DNA from: Pirellulales bacterium | Lineage (GTDB): Bacteria > Planctomycetota > Planctomycetia > Pirellulales > PALSA-1355 | Assembly (NCBI GenBank): GCA_022844125.1 | Contig: JALHMI010000001.1 | Coordinates: forward strand, 124,001 to 188,000 | DNA: 64,000 bases | Reading direction: 5' to 3' | Shown here: positions 42,537-52,185 of the stretch, piece after piece | Layout of the letters: the number at the start of each line of letters is the position of its first letter | How positions within the stretch are numbered: the stretch's first letter is position 1 | Notes under the pieces: model-generated | Databases searched by the model: none | What the model saw: the letters and a program-made list of their open reading frames with translations, nothing else | Told to the model about the DNA's origin: nothing | Position numbers and translations under genes: made by a program

Positions 42537-43979
42537 ATGGCGCACTCGAACCCTGAAACTCTGCATTCGCGGCGCAGCTTCTTGCAGCAGGGAGGCCTGG
42601 GGCTCGGTCAGATCGCGCTGGCTTCGCTGCTGACTGGCTCCCTGGAATCACCCGCAGGAGCCGCCCCCGCGCCCACTACCAACCCGCTCGCGGCGCGACC
42701 TGCGCACTTTGCACCGCGGGCCAAGGCCGTGATCCACCTGTTCATGGCGGGCGGGCCGAGCCATCTCGATCTGTTCGATCCCAAACCGAAACTGGCCGAG
42801 TACGAAGGCCGGCCGATTCCGCCGGAAGTCATCGGCGGTCAGCGTTACGCCTTCATTCGCTCCGACGCGGCAGCGCTCGGCCCGCGTTTCAAGTTTACCC
42901 AGCACGGCCAGTGCGGTACTGAACTGGCCGAGGTTCTGCCCGGGCTTGCGGGCGTCGTCGATCAGGTGTGCCTGGTGCGTTCCGTCACGACCGATCAGTT
43001 CAATCACGCGCCGGCGCAGATCTTTTTCAACACGGGCTTCTCGCAGCCGGGGCGTCCCAGCATGGGTGCGTGGGTCACCTATGGCCTGGGTGCCGAGAGC
43101 CGCGAACTGCCGGCGTTTGTCGTGATGTCGACCGGCGCCGGCATCAGCGGTGGAGCGGCCAACTGGTCCAGCGGTTTTCTACCGACGGTGCATTCCGGCG
43201 TCCGCTTTCGCAACCAGGGCGATCCGATCTTGAATGTTTCGAGTCCGCCCGGCATCGATCGAGAGACGCAGCGCGACACGCTCGACCTGGTCGGCAAGCT
43301 CAACCGGCAACGACTCGAAACGATTGGCGACCCGGAAATCGCCACCCGCATCGCCTCTTACGAAATGGCGTATCGGCTGCAGTCGTCGGCTCCGGAGTTG
43401 ACGGACCTGACACGTGAGACACCCGAAACGCTCGAGTTGTATGGGGCGGATCCGGCCAAGCCGTCGTTCGCCCGGGCCTGCCTGCTCGCGCGGCGGATGG
43501 TCGAACGCGGGGTTCGCTTCGTCAGCATCTATCACGAGGGTTGGGACGCACACAGTGACGTCGTCGGAAACCACAAGAAGAACTGCGGCGAAACCGATCG
43601 ACCGGCCGCGGCACTTGTCAAAGACCTGGCGCGCCGCGGTCTGCTGGACGAGACGCTTGTGATCTGGGGCGGCGAGTTTGGTCGCACGCCAATGGTCGAG
43701 AGCAACGCAGCGCTGGGCCGTAGCCTGGGCCGCGATCATCACCCGCAGGCCTACTCCATGTGGCTGGCCGGCGGCGGGATCCGCCCCGGCATGAGCTACG
43801 GCCGCACCGATGAGCTGGGCTTCAACATCGTCGAGAACCCGGTCCACGTGCACGACCTGCAGGCCACGATCCTTAATCAGCTGGGCCTCGACCACGAACG
43901 CCTCACCTACCGCTATGCCGGCCGCGATTTCCGGCTGACCGACGTGCACGGCAAAGTGGTGACGGACATCCTGGCGTGA
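42537..43979 (+). CDS. DUF1501 (sulfatase-like) Tat-exported protein
   Basis: The gene encodes 480 residues, starting three bases after the previous stop. The N-terminus has a twin-arginine signal (HSRRSFLQQGGLGLGQIAL). The alkaline-phosphatase-like core contains IHLFMAGGPSHLDLFDPKP, RGVRFVSIYHEGWDAHSD and WGGEFGRTPM followed by GRDHHPQAYSMWLAGGG, which carry the metal-site residues of the family. These proteins always pair with DUF1549/DUF1553 proteins in planctomycetes, so the two probably act together in the periplasm. The reaction is unknown. Confidence 0.93.
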   Translation: MAHSNPETLHSRRSFLQQGGLGLGQIALASLLTGSLESPAGAAPAPTTNPLAARPAHFAPRAKAVIHLFMAGGPSHLDLFDPKPKLAEYEGRPIPPEVIGGQRYAFIRSDAAALGPRFKFTQHGQCGTELAEVLPGLAGVVDQVCLVRSVTTDQFNHAPAQIFFNTGFSQPGRPSMGAWVTYGLGAESRELPAFVVMSTGAGISGGAANWSSGFLPTVHSGVRFRNQGDPILNVSSPPGIDRETQRDTLDLVGKLNRQRLETIGDPEIATRIASYEMAYRLQSSAPELTDLTRETPETLELYGADPAKPSFARACLLARRMVERGVRFVSIYHEGWDAHSDVVGNHKKNCGETDRPAAALVKDLARRGLLDETLVIWGGEFGRTPMVESNAALGRSLGRDHHPQAYSMWLAGGGIRPGMSYGRTDELGFNIVENPVHVHDLQATILNQLGLDHERLTYRYAGRDFRLTDVHGKVVTDILA

Positions 43980-44016
43980 GTTGCTCACCCGGCTGCGAAA
44001 CTTCAAGCGGATTCTG

Positions 44017-44385
44017 CTACCGCGTCCGCATGAACGCCGCGAGCTGGCTCTTCTCTTCTGTGGTGAACCTCAGCTCCAGCACCAGGATGAAGAATTCAAC
44101 CGTGTCCTCCAGCGTCAGGCAGCGGCCGTCGTGCATGTAAGGCGGACTCTGTTTGATGCGCCGCGGCGTGAACGTATTGATCGGACCAGCGCTCGGCTCA
44201 TCGCCAAATTCCTCTAAGTGCCGGTCGTGCAGCTTATCATCAAGATAGATCGGTGCCGGATGGCAAACGCCGCACTGGGCCTTGCCGCAGAACAAAGCCT
44301 AGCCGGCCAGTTCCGCCTCGTTCGCTTCGCTGCCCCTTAAGCGGCCCGGGCGGTTCAGCTTCGGCGCCGGCGGAAAGTCGAACAT
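44017..44385 (-). pseudogene. Cytochrome c peroxidase (MauG-like) C-terminal fragment with in-frame TAG
   Basis: Reading from 44385, the frame MFDFPPAPKLNRPGRLRG runs into a TAG stop at 44299-44301 and continues in the same frame with a haem-binding CGVCHPAP, FTPRRIKQSPPYMHDGR, TLEDTVEFF and a final helix. These match the C-terminal haem domain of di-haem peroxidases, which normally have 300 or more residues. No matching N-terminal half lies upstream. It is therefore a decayed remnant, broken both by truncation and by a stop. Confidence 0.75.
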
Positions 44386-44697
44386 GTTCTGCGCCTGCGA
44401 TGTGCGGAATCACGCTCCGCGGCAGCTCTTGACTCCTGCGCGGGGTGGTAAGATCCGCACGCCTGGCTGGAAGTGGCCGTATCAAGGCGAGGAGCAACGT
44501 CCAAGCGGATGCGGCAACTGCCGAATTCGAGAAAAATGCTCGAAACAGCCTACCAGGCTGACTGGCCACGCGACCAACTCGGATCGCCGAACATAATTCG
44601 TCGTCGCGCATGACCTCTACCGCTGGCAAGCGGGTATTCGCGAAGTTCTAATGCACTCGCACTTCCCCTGCGTCCGAACTTCCCCGGAATCTCGCCA
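44386..44697. other. About 310 bases without a gene
   Basis: The space separates the peroxidase remnant from the sigma factor. It may hold further decayed peroxidase sequence, but no stretch is readable as protein for more than a few codons in one frame. No repeat is evident. Confidence 0.4.
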
Positions 44698-45387
44698 ATG
44701 GCATTGGGCGACCTGGAATCTGTTGATCCCGAGCGGACTCCGGTTCCTCTTGACGGAAACCCTCGTGACGGTCATCCGTTCACCAGCGACAACGGATTAC
44801 AGATTCCCTGGGAACAGTTGCTGCGGCAGGCTCGGGCAGGCTCGCCGGCGGCCGTCGGCCGGCTGCTGGATCAGTGCCGGGGTTATTTGACGGTCATCGT
44901 GCAACAGGAGATCGGTGACCAGATCCGGGCCAAGGTTGCGCCGTCGGATGTCGTGCAAGAGTCCTTGGTCGAGGCTTACCGCAAATTTGAGCAGTTCGAT
45001 GGAGCGAACGAAAAGGAACTGCTGCGATGGCTGCGTCGAACCGTGCTCAACAACCTGATTGATGCGGCCAAGAAGTATCGTGGAACGGCCCGCCGCAATG
45101 TGGACCGCGAACGTTCTTTGACGAGGAATGCGAATGACGAAGACCCGATGCCAGAATTAATCGCACACTCGTCCTTGCCACTGGAGAAGGTGATTCGCAA
45201 CGAGGAGCAGCAAAGGCTGCTCACGGCGATCGGCCAGCTTCCTGAGCGACAGCGCCAGGCAGTGATCTTGCGAAACCTGGAATCAAAGTCATTTCAAGAG
45301 ATCGGTACGGCTCTGCAGATTTCTTCCGATGCTGCCCGGAAACTGTGGGAGCGTGCGATCGATCGCTTATCAAAGGAACTCGGCTAG
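44698..45387 (+). CDS. ECF sigma factor paired with a Ser/Thr kinase
   Basis: The gene encodes 229 residues. After an N-terminal extension of about 35 residues, region 2 is visible in IRAKVAPSDVVQESLVEAYR and FDGANEKELLRWLRRTVLNN, and region 4 in LPERQRQAVILRNLESKSFQ and IGTALQISSDAARKLWERAI. Spacing and length match planctomycete sigma factors of the ECF type that work with kinase-linked signalling. It overlaps nothing but ends one base before the kinase gene starts, so they form an operon. The kinase may control its activity by phosphorylation. Confidence 0.93.
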   Translation: MALGDLESVDPERTPVPLDGNPRDGHPFTSDNGLQIPWEQLLRQARAGSPAAVGRLLDQCRGYLTVIVQQEIGDQIRAKVAPSDVVQESLVEAYRKFEQFDGANEKELLRWLRRTVLNNLIDAAKKYRGTARRNVDRERSLTRNANDEDPMPELIAHSSLPLEKVIRNEEQQRLLTAIGQLPERQRQAVILRNLESKSFQEIGTALQISSDAARKLWERAIDRLSKELG

Positions 45388-45388
45388 G

Positions 45389-48300
45389 ATGACGGGCGTT
45401 CTGCCACAACCTGAGTTACCCGACGACTGGATCGTGGCCCTGCACGAGTCCATTGCCGCGGATACGCATGTCGAGTCGCCGACGGCGCCGGATGAACGCG
45501 CGCGTGACCAGGTTGCCCAGGTGCGCTCGTGTTTGCACTTGCTGGAAGATCTGCGGCAAGCCAACCAGGCTTCCGGTGGAATGATCCGCCAACTGCTTGA
45601 ACTTTCTGACGAGCTCGATGAGACGTCGGACGCGGAGCCAACTCGGATCGGCCGGTTTGAGATCCTGGAAGAGCTCGGCCGCGGCGGCCACGGCATCGTA
45701 CTCTTGGCTTACGATCCGACGCTGAAACGCCAGGTGGCCTTGAAAGTTCCCCGGCCCGAGCTGCTCGCCAACCGCCAGATGCGCGAGCGGTTCGTCCGCG
45801 AGGCCAATGCGGCGGCCCGCCTGACGCATCCGGCGATCGTGCAAATCTACGAGCTGGGCGATACCGGTCCGGTCTGTTACATCGCCGCCGAATTCTGTCC
45901 CGGCCGAACGCTGGCCGCGTCCGTTCGCGAGTCGGGACCCTTTCGCGATTCGCAGTCCGCGGCGCGCGTCCTGGTCTCGCTGGCAGACGCCGTGGCGTAT
46001 GCCAATTCGCGTGGCGTGTTGCATCGCGACCTGAAACCGGCCAATGTCATGCTGGTACCGGCAGAAACGCGGTTAGCTTCCACGCACGGGGGTACTGAAG
46101 CGCGAGCGACTGACTTCGAACCGAAGCTGACCGACTTCGGGCTGGCAAAACTCGCCGATACCGAAACCGAGTACACGCGCACGGGCGTTCTGCTCGGCAC
46201 GCCCGCCTACATGGCGCCGGAGCAGGCGCATGGGCAATCGCACGAGCTCGCTCCTGCCACCGATGTCTACGGGCTCGGCACGATTCTCTACGAGATACTG
46301 GCCGGCCGACCACCTTTTGTCGGCGCCAGCGATCTGGAAATCCTGCGACAGGTGGCCGAGGCAGATCCCACGCGCTTGAGCAAAATCCGACCGGGCGTTT
46401 CGCCGGACATCGCGGCAATCTGCTACAAGTGCCTGGAGAAGAAGCCCGCCGCGCGCTATGCCACGGCCGCGGATCTGGCCGCGGATCTGCGTCGCTTCCT
46501 GGCCGGCGAACCAACGACCGCCCGACCGGCCACACCGCTCGAGCGGACCGTGAAATGGATTCGGCGTTATCCCATGGCGGCAGCGCTGATCGGCGTCACC
46601 ACGGCCGCCCTGCTGCTGATTTCCATCGGCGGCTGGATCGCTTATGACCGGACGCGACAGGCGCGCGATGAAGCCCGCTCGCAGCGCCAACAGGCTCAAG
46701 CGAGCGCCGCCGCCGCGCTCGCCAGCGGTCAAAAGTGGAACCGCATGTACAATGTATCGACCATCTCGCGGGCATGGGTTGCCTGGGAACGCGATGACTA
46801 CTCAGAGGCGTGCGAACTGCTTGATCGCTGCCGTCCGGCGCCGGAAGAGGAGGACTTGCGGGGAATCTCCTGGCGTCATCTCTGGAATCTGACGCATCAG
46901 TTTCAGTCGTCACTCAAGCAGCACACCGGTCCTGTTTACCGCGCTAAGTTTTCTCCCAACGGCGAATGGATAGCTTCGTGCGGGCAGGACAAGACCGTCT
47001 GTCTCTGGAGTGCCCAGACGGGCCAGCTACAACACGTCCTGACAGGTCACACTGGCGAGGTAAACGGCCTCGCTTTCTCGAGCGACGGTCGAATCATCGC
47101 CTCGGTATCGGATGATGCCAGCGTGCGGATTTGGGACGCAGCCACCGGAGTCGCGAAGACGCCACTCATGCCACAGCAAGGCCGTGTCGTGGCGGTCGCT
47201 TTTTCGCCTGATGGGCAAGTCATGGCAACCGGTGGCGAAGATGCCAGGATCGTATTGTGGGACGCCAGCACTTGGACAGAGCGGCACTCGTTAGATCATC
47301 ATACGGATCAGATCGAAGACCTGGCGTTCTCCCCGGATGGATCGCTGCTGGCATCCGCCAGCGATGACAACACGGCCAAGCTGTGGAGCACGTCGACCTG
47401 GGACCTCGTCGAGACGCTGGTGCCTTCTGACAACGGAATGGTCAACTGCCTGGCGTTTTCGCGCGACGGCAGACACCTGGCTACCGGCGGCCGATCAGAC
47501 CGTCGCGTGCGATTGTGGGATCTGACTACCCGCAGGGAGTTGAAAGTGCTCCTCGACACCAAGGACTGGGTCCAAGCGCTGGCGTTCTTTGACGACGATC
47601 GTCAATTGGCGGTTGCCACCAAGAGCGACGTCACAGACGGCAGGGTCGAGATCATCTCCCTCCAGGACGGCACCACCCGCAAGTTGCTCGGCCATAAGCG
47701 CGGTGTCTGGTGTGTCGAAGTCGCGCCCAATGGCGGGCAATTGGTAACTTCAGGTGCGGACGGCACGATCAAGACGTGGGACTTACGCGGCGTGCAGCCA
47801 GAGCGCACCTTCGCCGACCGTAGCCCGCTTCGCGCGGTTGCCTACGCGGCGAACGGTCGCCTTTATTTCGGCGGCGACGACGCATTCTCGCTGCAGGTGC
47901 TTGATCCCTCGGACGACGGCCAGCCGAGACAGATCGCGGCCTCGCAGTCCTTGATAGGCGACTTTGATGCCGACGGCTTTGACGATCAATTCTGGTTCCA
48001 CGAGGGGCAATGGACGATCGAACTGGCCGGCGCCAAGACCGCGCCGGTCCGATCGATCGCCTTTGGCGCGGCAGGCGATGTGCCGCTGGTCGGCGACTGG
48101 AACGGGGACGGCAAAGCGGATCTGGGCGTCTACCGGCAAGGGAAGTTCCTGCTCAAAGCCGCTGCCAGCCAGGGAGACTATGGTTACGAGTTCGTGCTCG
48201 GCGGCGCCTCGTCGATCCCGCTGGTTGCCGACTGGGATGGCAACGGGTACGACGAGGTCGGGGTGATCGAAAAGGACCGCGTCCTCATCGATCTCCGACT

Positions 48301-50512
48301 GACCGGCAGGCCTGCCGAGTATCAGGCCACGCTACCTGCCGGCGATAAGCCAGCGATCGTTACGCGCGCTGCCCGCCTGGGAAAGCTTGATACCACGTTC
48401 GCGTCGAATGGTATCTATACCCATGGGCTGAAAACCAGGACCGATGCCACGGGCATCGCGATGCAGGCCGATGGCAGGATTGTGGCCTCGTTCAATGGCG
48501 CAGACGTTCAGCCATCTGCGCACCCCGCGGTGCGGTCGGGAGTACTTCGGTTCAACGCCAGCGGAACGTTGGAGGCCGGATTTCGCGTGGACGACGTTGG
48601 CGACGATGCCGCCGCTGTTCTGGAATCGACGGCGGCGACGGCTGATCTTGCCGTACAGCCCGACGGCAAAATCGTCATCCTGCAAGGGGAATCGAAATCT
48701 GGCGAAACTCGCTGGCGGCTACGAAGGCTGCTCGCTGAGGGTACCGCCGACAGCACGTTCGGCGCTGCGCGCGATGGAAATGCCAACATCGAACCTGGAC
48801 CACAACCCCACCGAATCTTTCGGATGGTGCTTCAATCCGACGGCAAGCTTGTGCTGGCGGGGTACGTTCCCAGGCCGGACAGCAAATATTCTCAGGTGGT
48901 TCTCGCCAGATTCAACGCGGATGGAACTTCGGACGCCTCGTTTGGGCCTGACAAATCGGGCATCGTTGTCACCACCGTCGGACAGCATACGGATCAGGCG
49001 CGTTGCGTGTGTCAGCAACCGGATGGAAAGATCCTGATCGGCGGAATCTCCTGGGACCTGAATCAGAATTTTGCACTCGTTGTGCGGTACCACACCGATG
49101 GCAGCTTGGACGAAAGCTTCGCGGAAGCGGGTAAACTGAAAATTAGCCCGCCCGGAGTGAGCGCCGCTGTGTTTGATCTGGTAGCCGACAAGTCCGGCGA
49201 CATTATCGTCGTCGGCAACCTTGGCATCTGGGGAGCGACCGGAGTGCTGGCCCGCTTCGACAACAGCGGAAAGCTGGATACCTCGTTCGGATCGCAGGGC
49301 TGGCTGCCCGTCCCGCTCAGCATGGAGAACAGCGCCTTTGTGCGGGTCGCGCTCGACAGCAAGAGCCGAGTCGTCGTCGCGGGCTGTTCGGGAGTCAACG
49401 AAACTGCCAAGGCAACGCTGCTCCGGTTCCTGCCCGATGGAGCGCTCGACATGGACTTCCGCTCCGACTTCGGTCGGCATCCGGCCGCAGCCGCTCTCCA
49501 CCATGCGGCCGTCGGACTGGCGATCGATACCGCCGATCATCCCGTGATCGGCGGCTACGTTTACTCAGGCAAACAGTACAATTTTATGGCCAGCCGGTTT
49601 CTGGCCGAAGCTGCCGAGGCGGATCCCACGAAGGCAGGTGACATTAACGCCCAGGATTGGCCCGATGTGCGCCAAATGCAGAAGGCACTCACTCCCAAGT
49701 TGATCGAACATGCCCGGGCCAGGGCCGTCGGCGCTGCACCGCCGCGTCCGGTCAGTTGCCTGGCGATTTCCCCCAGCGGCGACGTCGTGGCCACCTGTTC
49801 CTCCCCCGATCATTTCGTGCGGGTGCTGGAGGTTGCTTCAGGTCGAGAGCTCGCGGTCCTGTCGGGGCATCAAGCGGAAGTCATGAGCCTGGCATTCTCG
49901 CCCGATGGGCGTTCTCTCGCGACGGCCGGGCAGGACGCGCTGGTGCGAGTCTGGGATGCACAGAACTGGAAGCTCGTGGCGGAACTTGCGAGTCATACCT
50001 TGCCTGTGCAAGCCCTGGCTTTTTCGTCCGACGACAAGCTGCTGGCAAGTGCGGGCAAGGATGGCGCTCGAATCTGGCGGCGAAGCGACTTCCAGCAAGT
50101 CGCGCAAATTGCAGAGCTCAGGGGTTTCAGTTGCATCGCGTTCAGCCCGGACGGCCGAACGTTGGCAACCGGCGGCGACGACGAACTCGTGAAGCTGTGG
50201 GACGTTTCGACCGGTCACTCGATCGCCAAGCTCACGGGACATACCGGCGCGGTGCACGCGATATCATTCGCACCGGATGGGAGAACGCTCGCCAGCTGCG
50301 GCGCAGACCGCTTTACATGGCTCTGGGACTTGCAGACGCATGAGGATCTGGTCGCCCTGCCCAGCGGCGGGCGATTGGTGCATAGTCTGATGTTCAGCCC
50401 CGACGGAAACGAATTGACAAGCGTGGAGGAGACGCCGGAATTGCACGGCGAACTGCGAATCAGAAATGGTCGCACCAGTCCAGCCGCGCCACGGCAGCCG
50501 TCCAGCCGTTAG
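45389..50512 (+). CDS. Membrane Ser/Thr kinase with WD40, FG-GAP-like and delta-60 repeats
   Basis: The gene encodes 1707 residues from the ATG at 45389, one base after the sigma factor stop. Kinase domain about 86-370: GRGGHGIVLLAYD (P-loop), VALKVPRPE (Lys), HRDLKPAN near 212, DFGLAK near 249, then GTPAYMAPEQ. One transmembrane helix follows near 395-417. Extracytoplasmic part: WD40 repeats about 511-830 (GQDKTVCLWSAQTG, DDASVRIWDAATG), FG-GAP-like repeats about 856-967 (VPLVGDWNGDGKADLGVY), delta-60 (DUF5122) repeats about 1000-1410 (VLARFNADGTSDASFG), and a second WD40 set about 1450-1684. Such mosaic sensors are expected to detect extracellular ligands and signal to the coupled sigma factor. 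The catalytic residues look intact. Confidence 0.9.
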   Translation: MTGVLPQPELPDDWIVALHESIAADTHVESPTAPDERARDQVAQVRSCLHLLEDLRQANQASGGMIRQLLELSDELDETSDAEPTRIGRFEILEELGRGGHGIVLLAYDPTLKRQVALKVPRPELLANRQMRERFVREANAAARLTHPAIVQIYELGDTGPVCYIAAEFCPGRTLAASVRESGPFRDSQSAARVLVSLADAVAYANSRGVLHRDLKPANVMLVPAETRLASTHGGTEARATDFEPKLTDFGLAKLADTETEYTRTGVLLGTPAYMAPEQAHGQSHELAPATDVYGLGTILYEILAGRPPFVGASDLEILRQVAEADPTRLSKIRPGVSPDIAAICYKCLEKKPAARYATAADLAADLRRFLAGEPTTARPATPLERTVKWIRRYPMAAALIGVTTAALLLISIGGWIAYDRTRQARDEARSQRQQAQASAAAALASGQKWNRMYNVSTISRAWVAWERDDYSEACELLDRCRPAPEEEDLRGISWRHLWNLTHQFQSSLKQHTGPVYRAKFSPNGEWIASCGQDKTVCLWSAQTGQLQHVLTGHTGEVNGLAFSSDGRIIASVSDDASVRIWDAATGVAKTPLMPQQGRVVAVAFSPDGQVMATGGEDARIVLWDASTWTERHSLDHHTDQIEDLAFSPDGSLLASASDDNTAKLWSTSTWDLVETLVPSDNGMVNCLAFSRDGRHLATGGRSDRRVRLWDLTTRRELKVLLDTKDWVQALAFFDDDRQLAVATKSDVTDGRVEIISLQDGTTRKLLGHKRGVWCVEVAPNGGQLVTSGADGTIKTWDLRGVQPERTFADRSPLRAVAYAANGRLYFGGDDAFSLQVLDPSDDGQPRQIAASQSLIGDFDADGFDDQFWFHEGQWTIELAGAKTAPVRSIAFGAAGDVPLVGDWNGDGKADLGVYRQGKFLLKAAASQGDYGYEFVLGGASSIPLVADWDGNGYDEVGVIEKDRVLIDLRLTGRPAEYQATLPAGDKPAIVTRAARLGKLDTTFASNGIYTHGLKTRTDATGIAMQADGRIVASFNGADVQPSAHPAVRSGVLRFNASGTLEAGFRVDDVGDDAAAVLESTAATADLAVQPDGKIVILQGESKSGETRWRLRRLLAEGTADSTFGAARDGNANIEPGPQPHRIFRMVLQSDGKLVLAGYVPRPDSKYSQVVLARFNADGTSDASFGPDKSGIVVTTVGQHTDQARCVCQQPDGKILIGGISWDLNQNFALVVRYHTDGSLDESFAEAGKLKISPPGVSAAVFDLVADKSGDIIVVGNLGIWGATGVLARFDNSGKLDTSFGSQGWLPVPLSMENSAFVRVALDSKSRVVVAGCSGVNETAKATLLRFLPDGALDMDFRSDFGRHPAAAALHHAAVGLAIDTADHPVIGGYVYSGKQYNFMASRFLAEAAEADPTKAGDINAQDWPDVRQMQKALTPKLIEHARARAVGAAPPRPVSCLAISPSGDVVATCSSPDHFVRVLEVASGRELAVLSGHQAEVMSLAFSPDGRSLATAGQDALVRVWDAQNWKLVAELASHTLPVQALAFSSDDKLLASAGKDGARIWRRSDFQQVAQIAELRGFSCIAFSPDGRTLATGGDDELVKLWDVSTGHSIAKLTGHTGAVHAISFAPDGRTLASCGADRFTWLWDLQTHEDLVALPSGGRLVHSLMFSPDGNELTSVEETPELHGELRIRNGRTSPAAPRQPSSR

Positions 50513-52078
50513 TTAGTTCCGCCGCTCAATCTCGACCGCGCCATGGTTCTGCTGCGGTTCGCCGGGGGTCGATCGGCCCCGATCGACTACCCGCTCCAGC
50601 GCCAGTCGCAGCTCCTCGGCTCGATCCGCGCGCTGCGGCAGCAGGTTGTTCTGCTCACCGAGATCGCGAGGCAAGAAGTAGAGTTGCCGACGCGGCAGCC
50701 GCTTGGCCCGCTTGCTGCCGGGCCGAGGTTCGCTCCAGCCGCCGGAGTCGGGCGCCAGAATCAGCTTCCAGCCCTTCTCGCGAATGGCAAACGTCCCGTC
50801 GATCGAATGTGAGACCAACTGTTGGCGGCCCTCACCACCCTCGCCGCGCAGCGTGCCCAGAAAGCTGATGCTGTCTTCGCCCGCCGACTGCGGAAGCGGT
50901 TTGCCGATCAACTCTGCGATGGTCGCCAACAGATCGGTCAGACAGACGGTGTTCTCACAGGCCGTGTCGTCCATGGCAACATTAGGCCAGCGGACGATCA
51001 GCGGCACACGGTGCCCGCCTTCGAAGATGTCTGCCTTGTGCCCGCGATAGGGTCCGCTGGGTGAGTGACCATGCGCAGCGAGTTCCGCGAAGTTCGCCTG
51101 CGGCGAGCAGCCGTTGTCGCTGGTAACGAAGACCAGCGTATTGTCCGTCATTCCCGCGCGATCGAGCGCCGCCAGGATCTTGCCGATTGCCGCGTCAGTC
51201 TGCATCACGAAATCGGCATAGGCGTTGAGCTTGCTTTTGCCGGACCACTCGTCGTTTGGCAGGATCGGCGTATGGGGCGACGTCAGCGGAACGTAAAGAA
51301 ACAGTGGGCCCTCGGCGGCTTCCGCCGCATGCTGCTGAATCACGCCGCACGCCTTGGCTACCAGCAGCGGCAGCACGTCCGTCGCCTCGAAGCCCGGCGC
51401 AGCCGGTCCGGCCCGAGTGGTCCCGCCATGCTCCTTGCCGCGCGTCATCAGAAATGTGCGATCCTCGGTGGGCGCGGCCACGACGCGGTCATTCTCGATG
51501 AACGTGTAAGGCACCATGTCGAGCGACGCGCTGATGCCGTAGAAATAGTCGAAGCCAACGCTCGTCGGTCCCGATGTGATCGGCTGAGTGTAATCAACAT
51601 TGAACACTTGTTCGCGCGGTTCGATGCCCAGCTCCGTGACAGTTGCCCCGGGTTTTACCACCCAGTTCATCCCCAGGTGCCACTTGCCGACGGCCGCAGT
51701 GTAGTAGCCCGCGTCGTGCAGAAGCGAAGCCAGCGTCAGGCGTCCGGGCTCAATCAGCGCGGGGCTCAGTCCGCCGAGCACGCCGCGTTTGAGTTTCGAG
51801 CGCCAGGCATATCGCCCGGTCAGCAGGCCGTATCTGGTCGGCGAGCACACGGACGACGGAGTGTGCGCGTCGGTGAAGCGCATCCCTTGAGCGGCGAGTC
51901 GATCGAGGTGCGGCGTGGCGATCTTGCCGCCATAGCAGCCCACGTCGCCCCAGCCGAGATCGTCTGCCAGGATCACGACCATATGCGGGCGAGCTGGCTC
52001 CGCGGTAATCGCCAGCGAGTTGCCAGCGAGCGCCAGCCCGATGGTCACCAACAGAACAGTCCGGAGCTGGCTCTTCAT
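50513..52078 (-). CDS. Secreted type I sulfatase
   Basis: The gene encodes 521 residues from the ATG at 52076-52078; the frame continues further upstream without a ribosome site. Signal peptide residues 1-26. The active-site Cys is in SVCSPTRYGLLTGR (Cys78, the C-x-P-x-R motif converted to formylglycine). Metal ligands include ILADDLGWGD (Asp39, Asp40) and later VFVTSDNGCSP, with AAVGKWHLGM giving Lys/His. It should cleave sulfate esters of algal or marine polysaccharides, a common planctomycete trait. Its stop codon directly abuts the stop of the convergent kinase gene. Confidence 0.93.
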   Translation of the reverse strand: MKSQLRTVLLVTIGLALAGNSLAITAEPARPHMVVILADDLGWGDVGCYGGKIATPHLDRLAAQGMRFTDAHTPSSVCSPTRYGLLTGRYAWRSKLKRGVLGGLSPALIEPGRLTLASLLHDAGYYTAAVGKWHLGMNWVVKPGATVTELGIEPREQVFNVDYTQPITSGPTSVGFDYFYGISASLDMVPYTFIENDRVVAAPTEDRTFLMTRGKEHGGTTRAGPAAPGFEATDVLPLLVAKACGVIQQHAAEAAEGPLFLYVPLTSPHTPILPNDEWSGKSKLNAYADFVMQTDAAIGKILAALDRAGMTDNTLVFVTSDNGCSPQANFAELAAHGHSPSGPYRGHKADIFEGGHRVPLIVRWPNVAMDDTACENTVCLTDLLATIAELIGKPLPQSAGEDSISFLGTLRGEGGEGRQQLVSHSIDGTFAIREKGWKLILAPDSGGWSEPRPGSKRAKRLPRRQLYFLPRDLGEQNNLLPQRADRAEELRLALERVVDRGRSTPGEPQQNHGAVEIERRN

Positions 52079-52185
52079 GCGTGCGGTTCGTGCGATTGCA
52101 AGTGAGCGATGGACCGGCGCCTGCCCGGCGGCGCGAAAAGCGAATCGCCTGATTGTAGTTTCCAGCGGCGCGCAACGCGAGCAAC

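Noticed and set aside
44240-44629. 129-codon frame upstream of the peroxidase fragment
   Set aside because: The peroxidase similarity is in another frame. This one is Arg/Pro-rich and a shadow.
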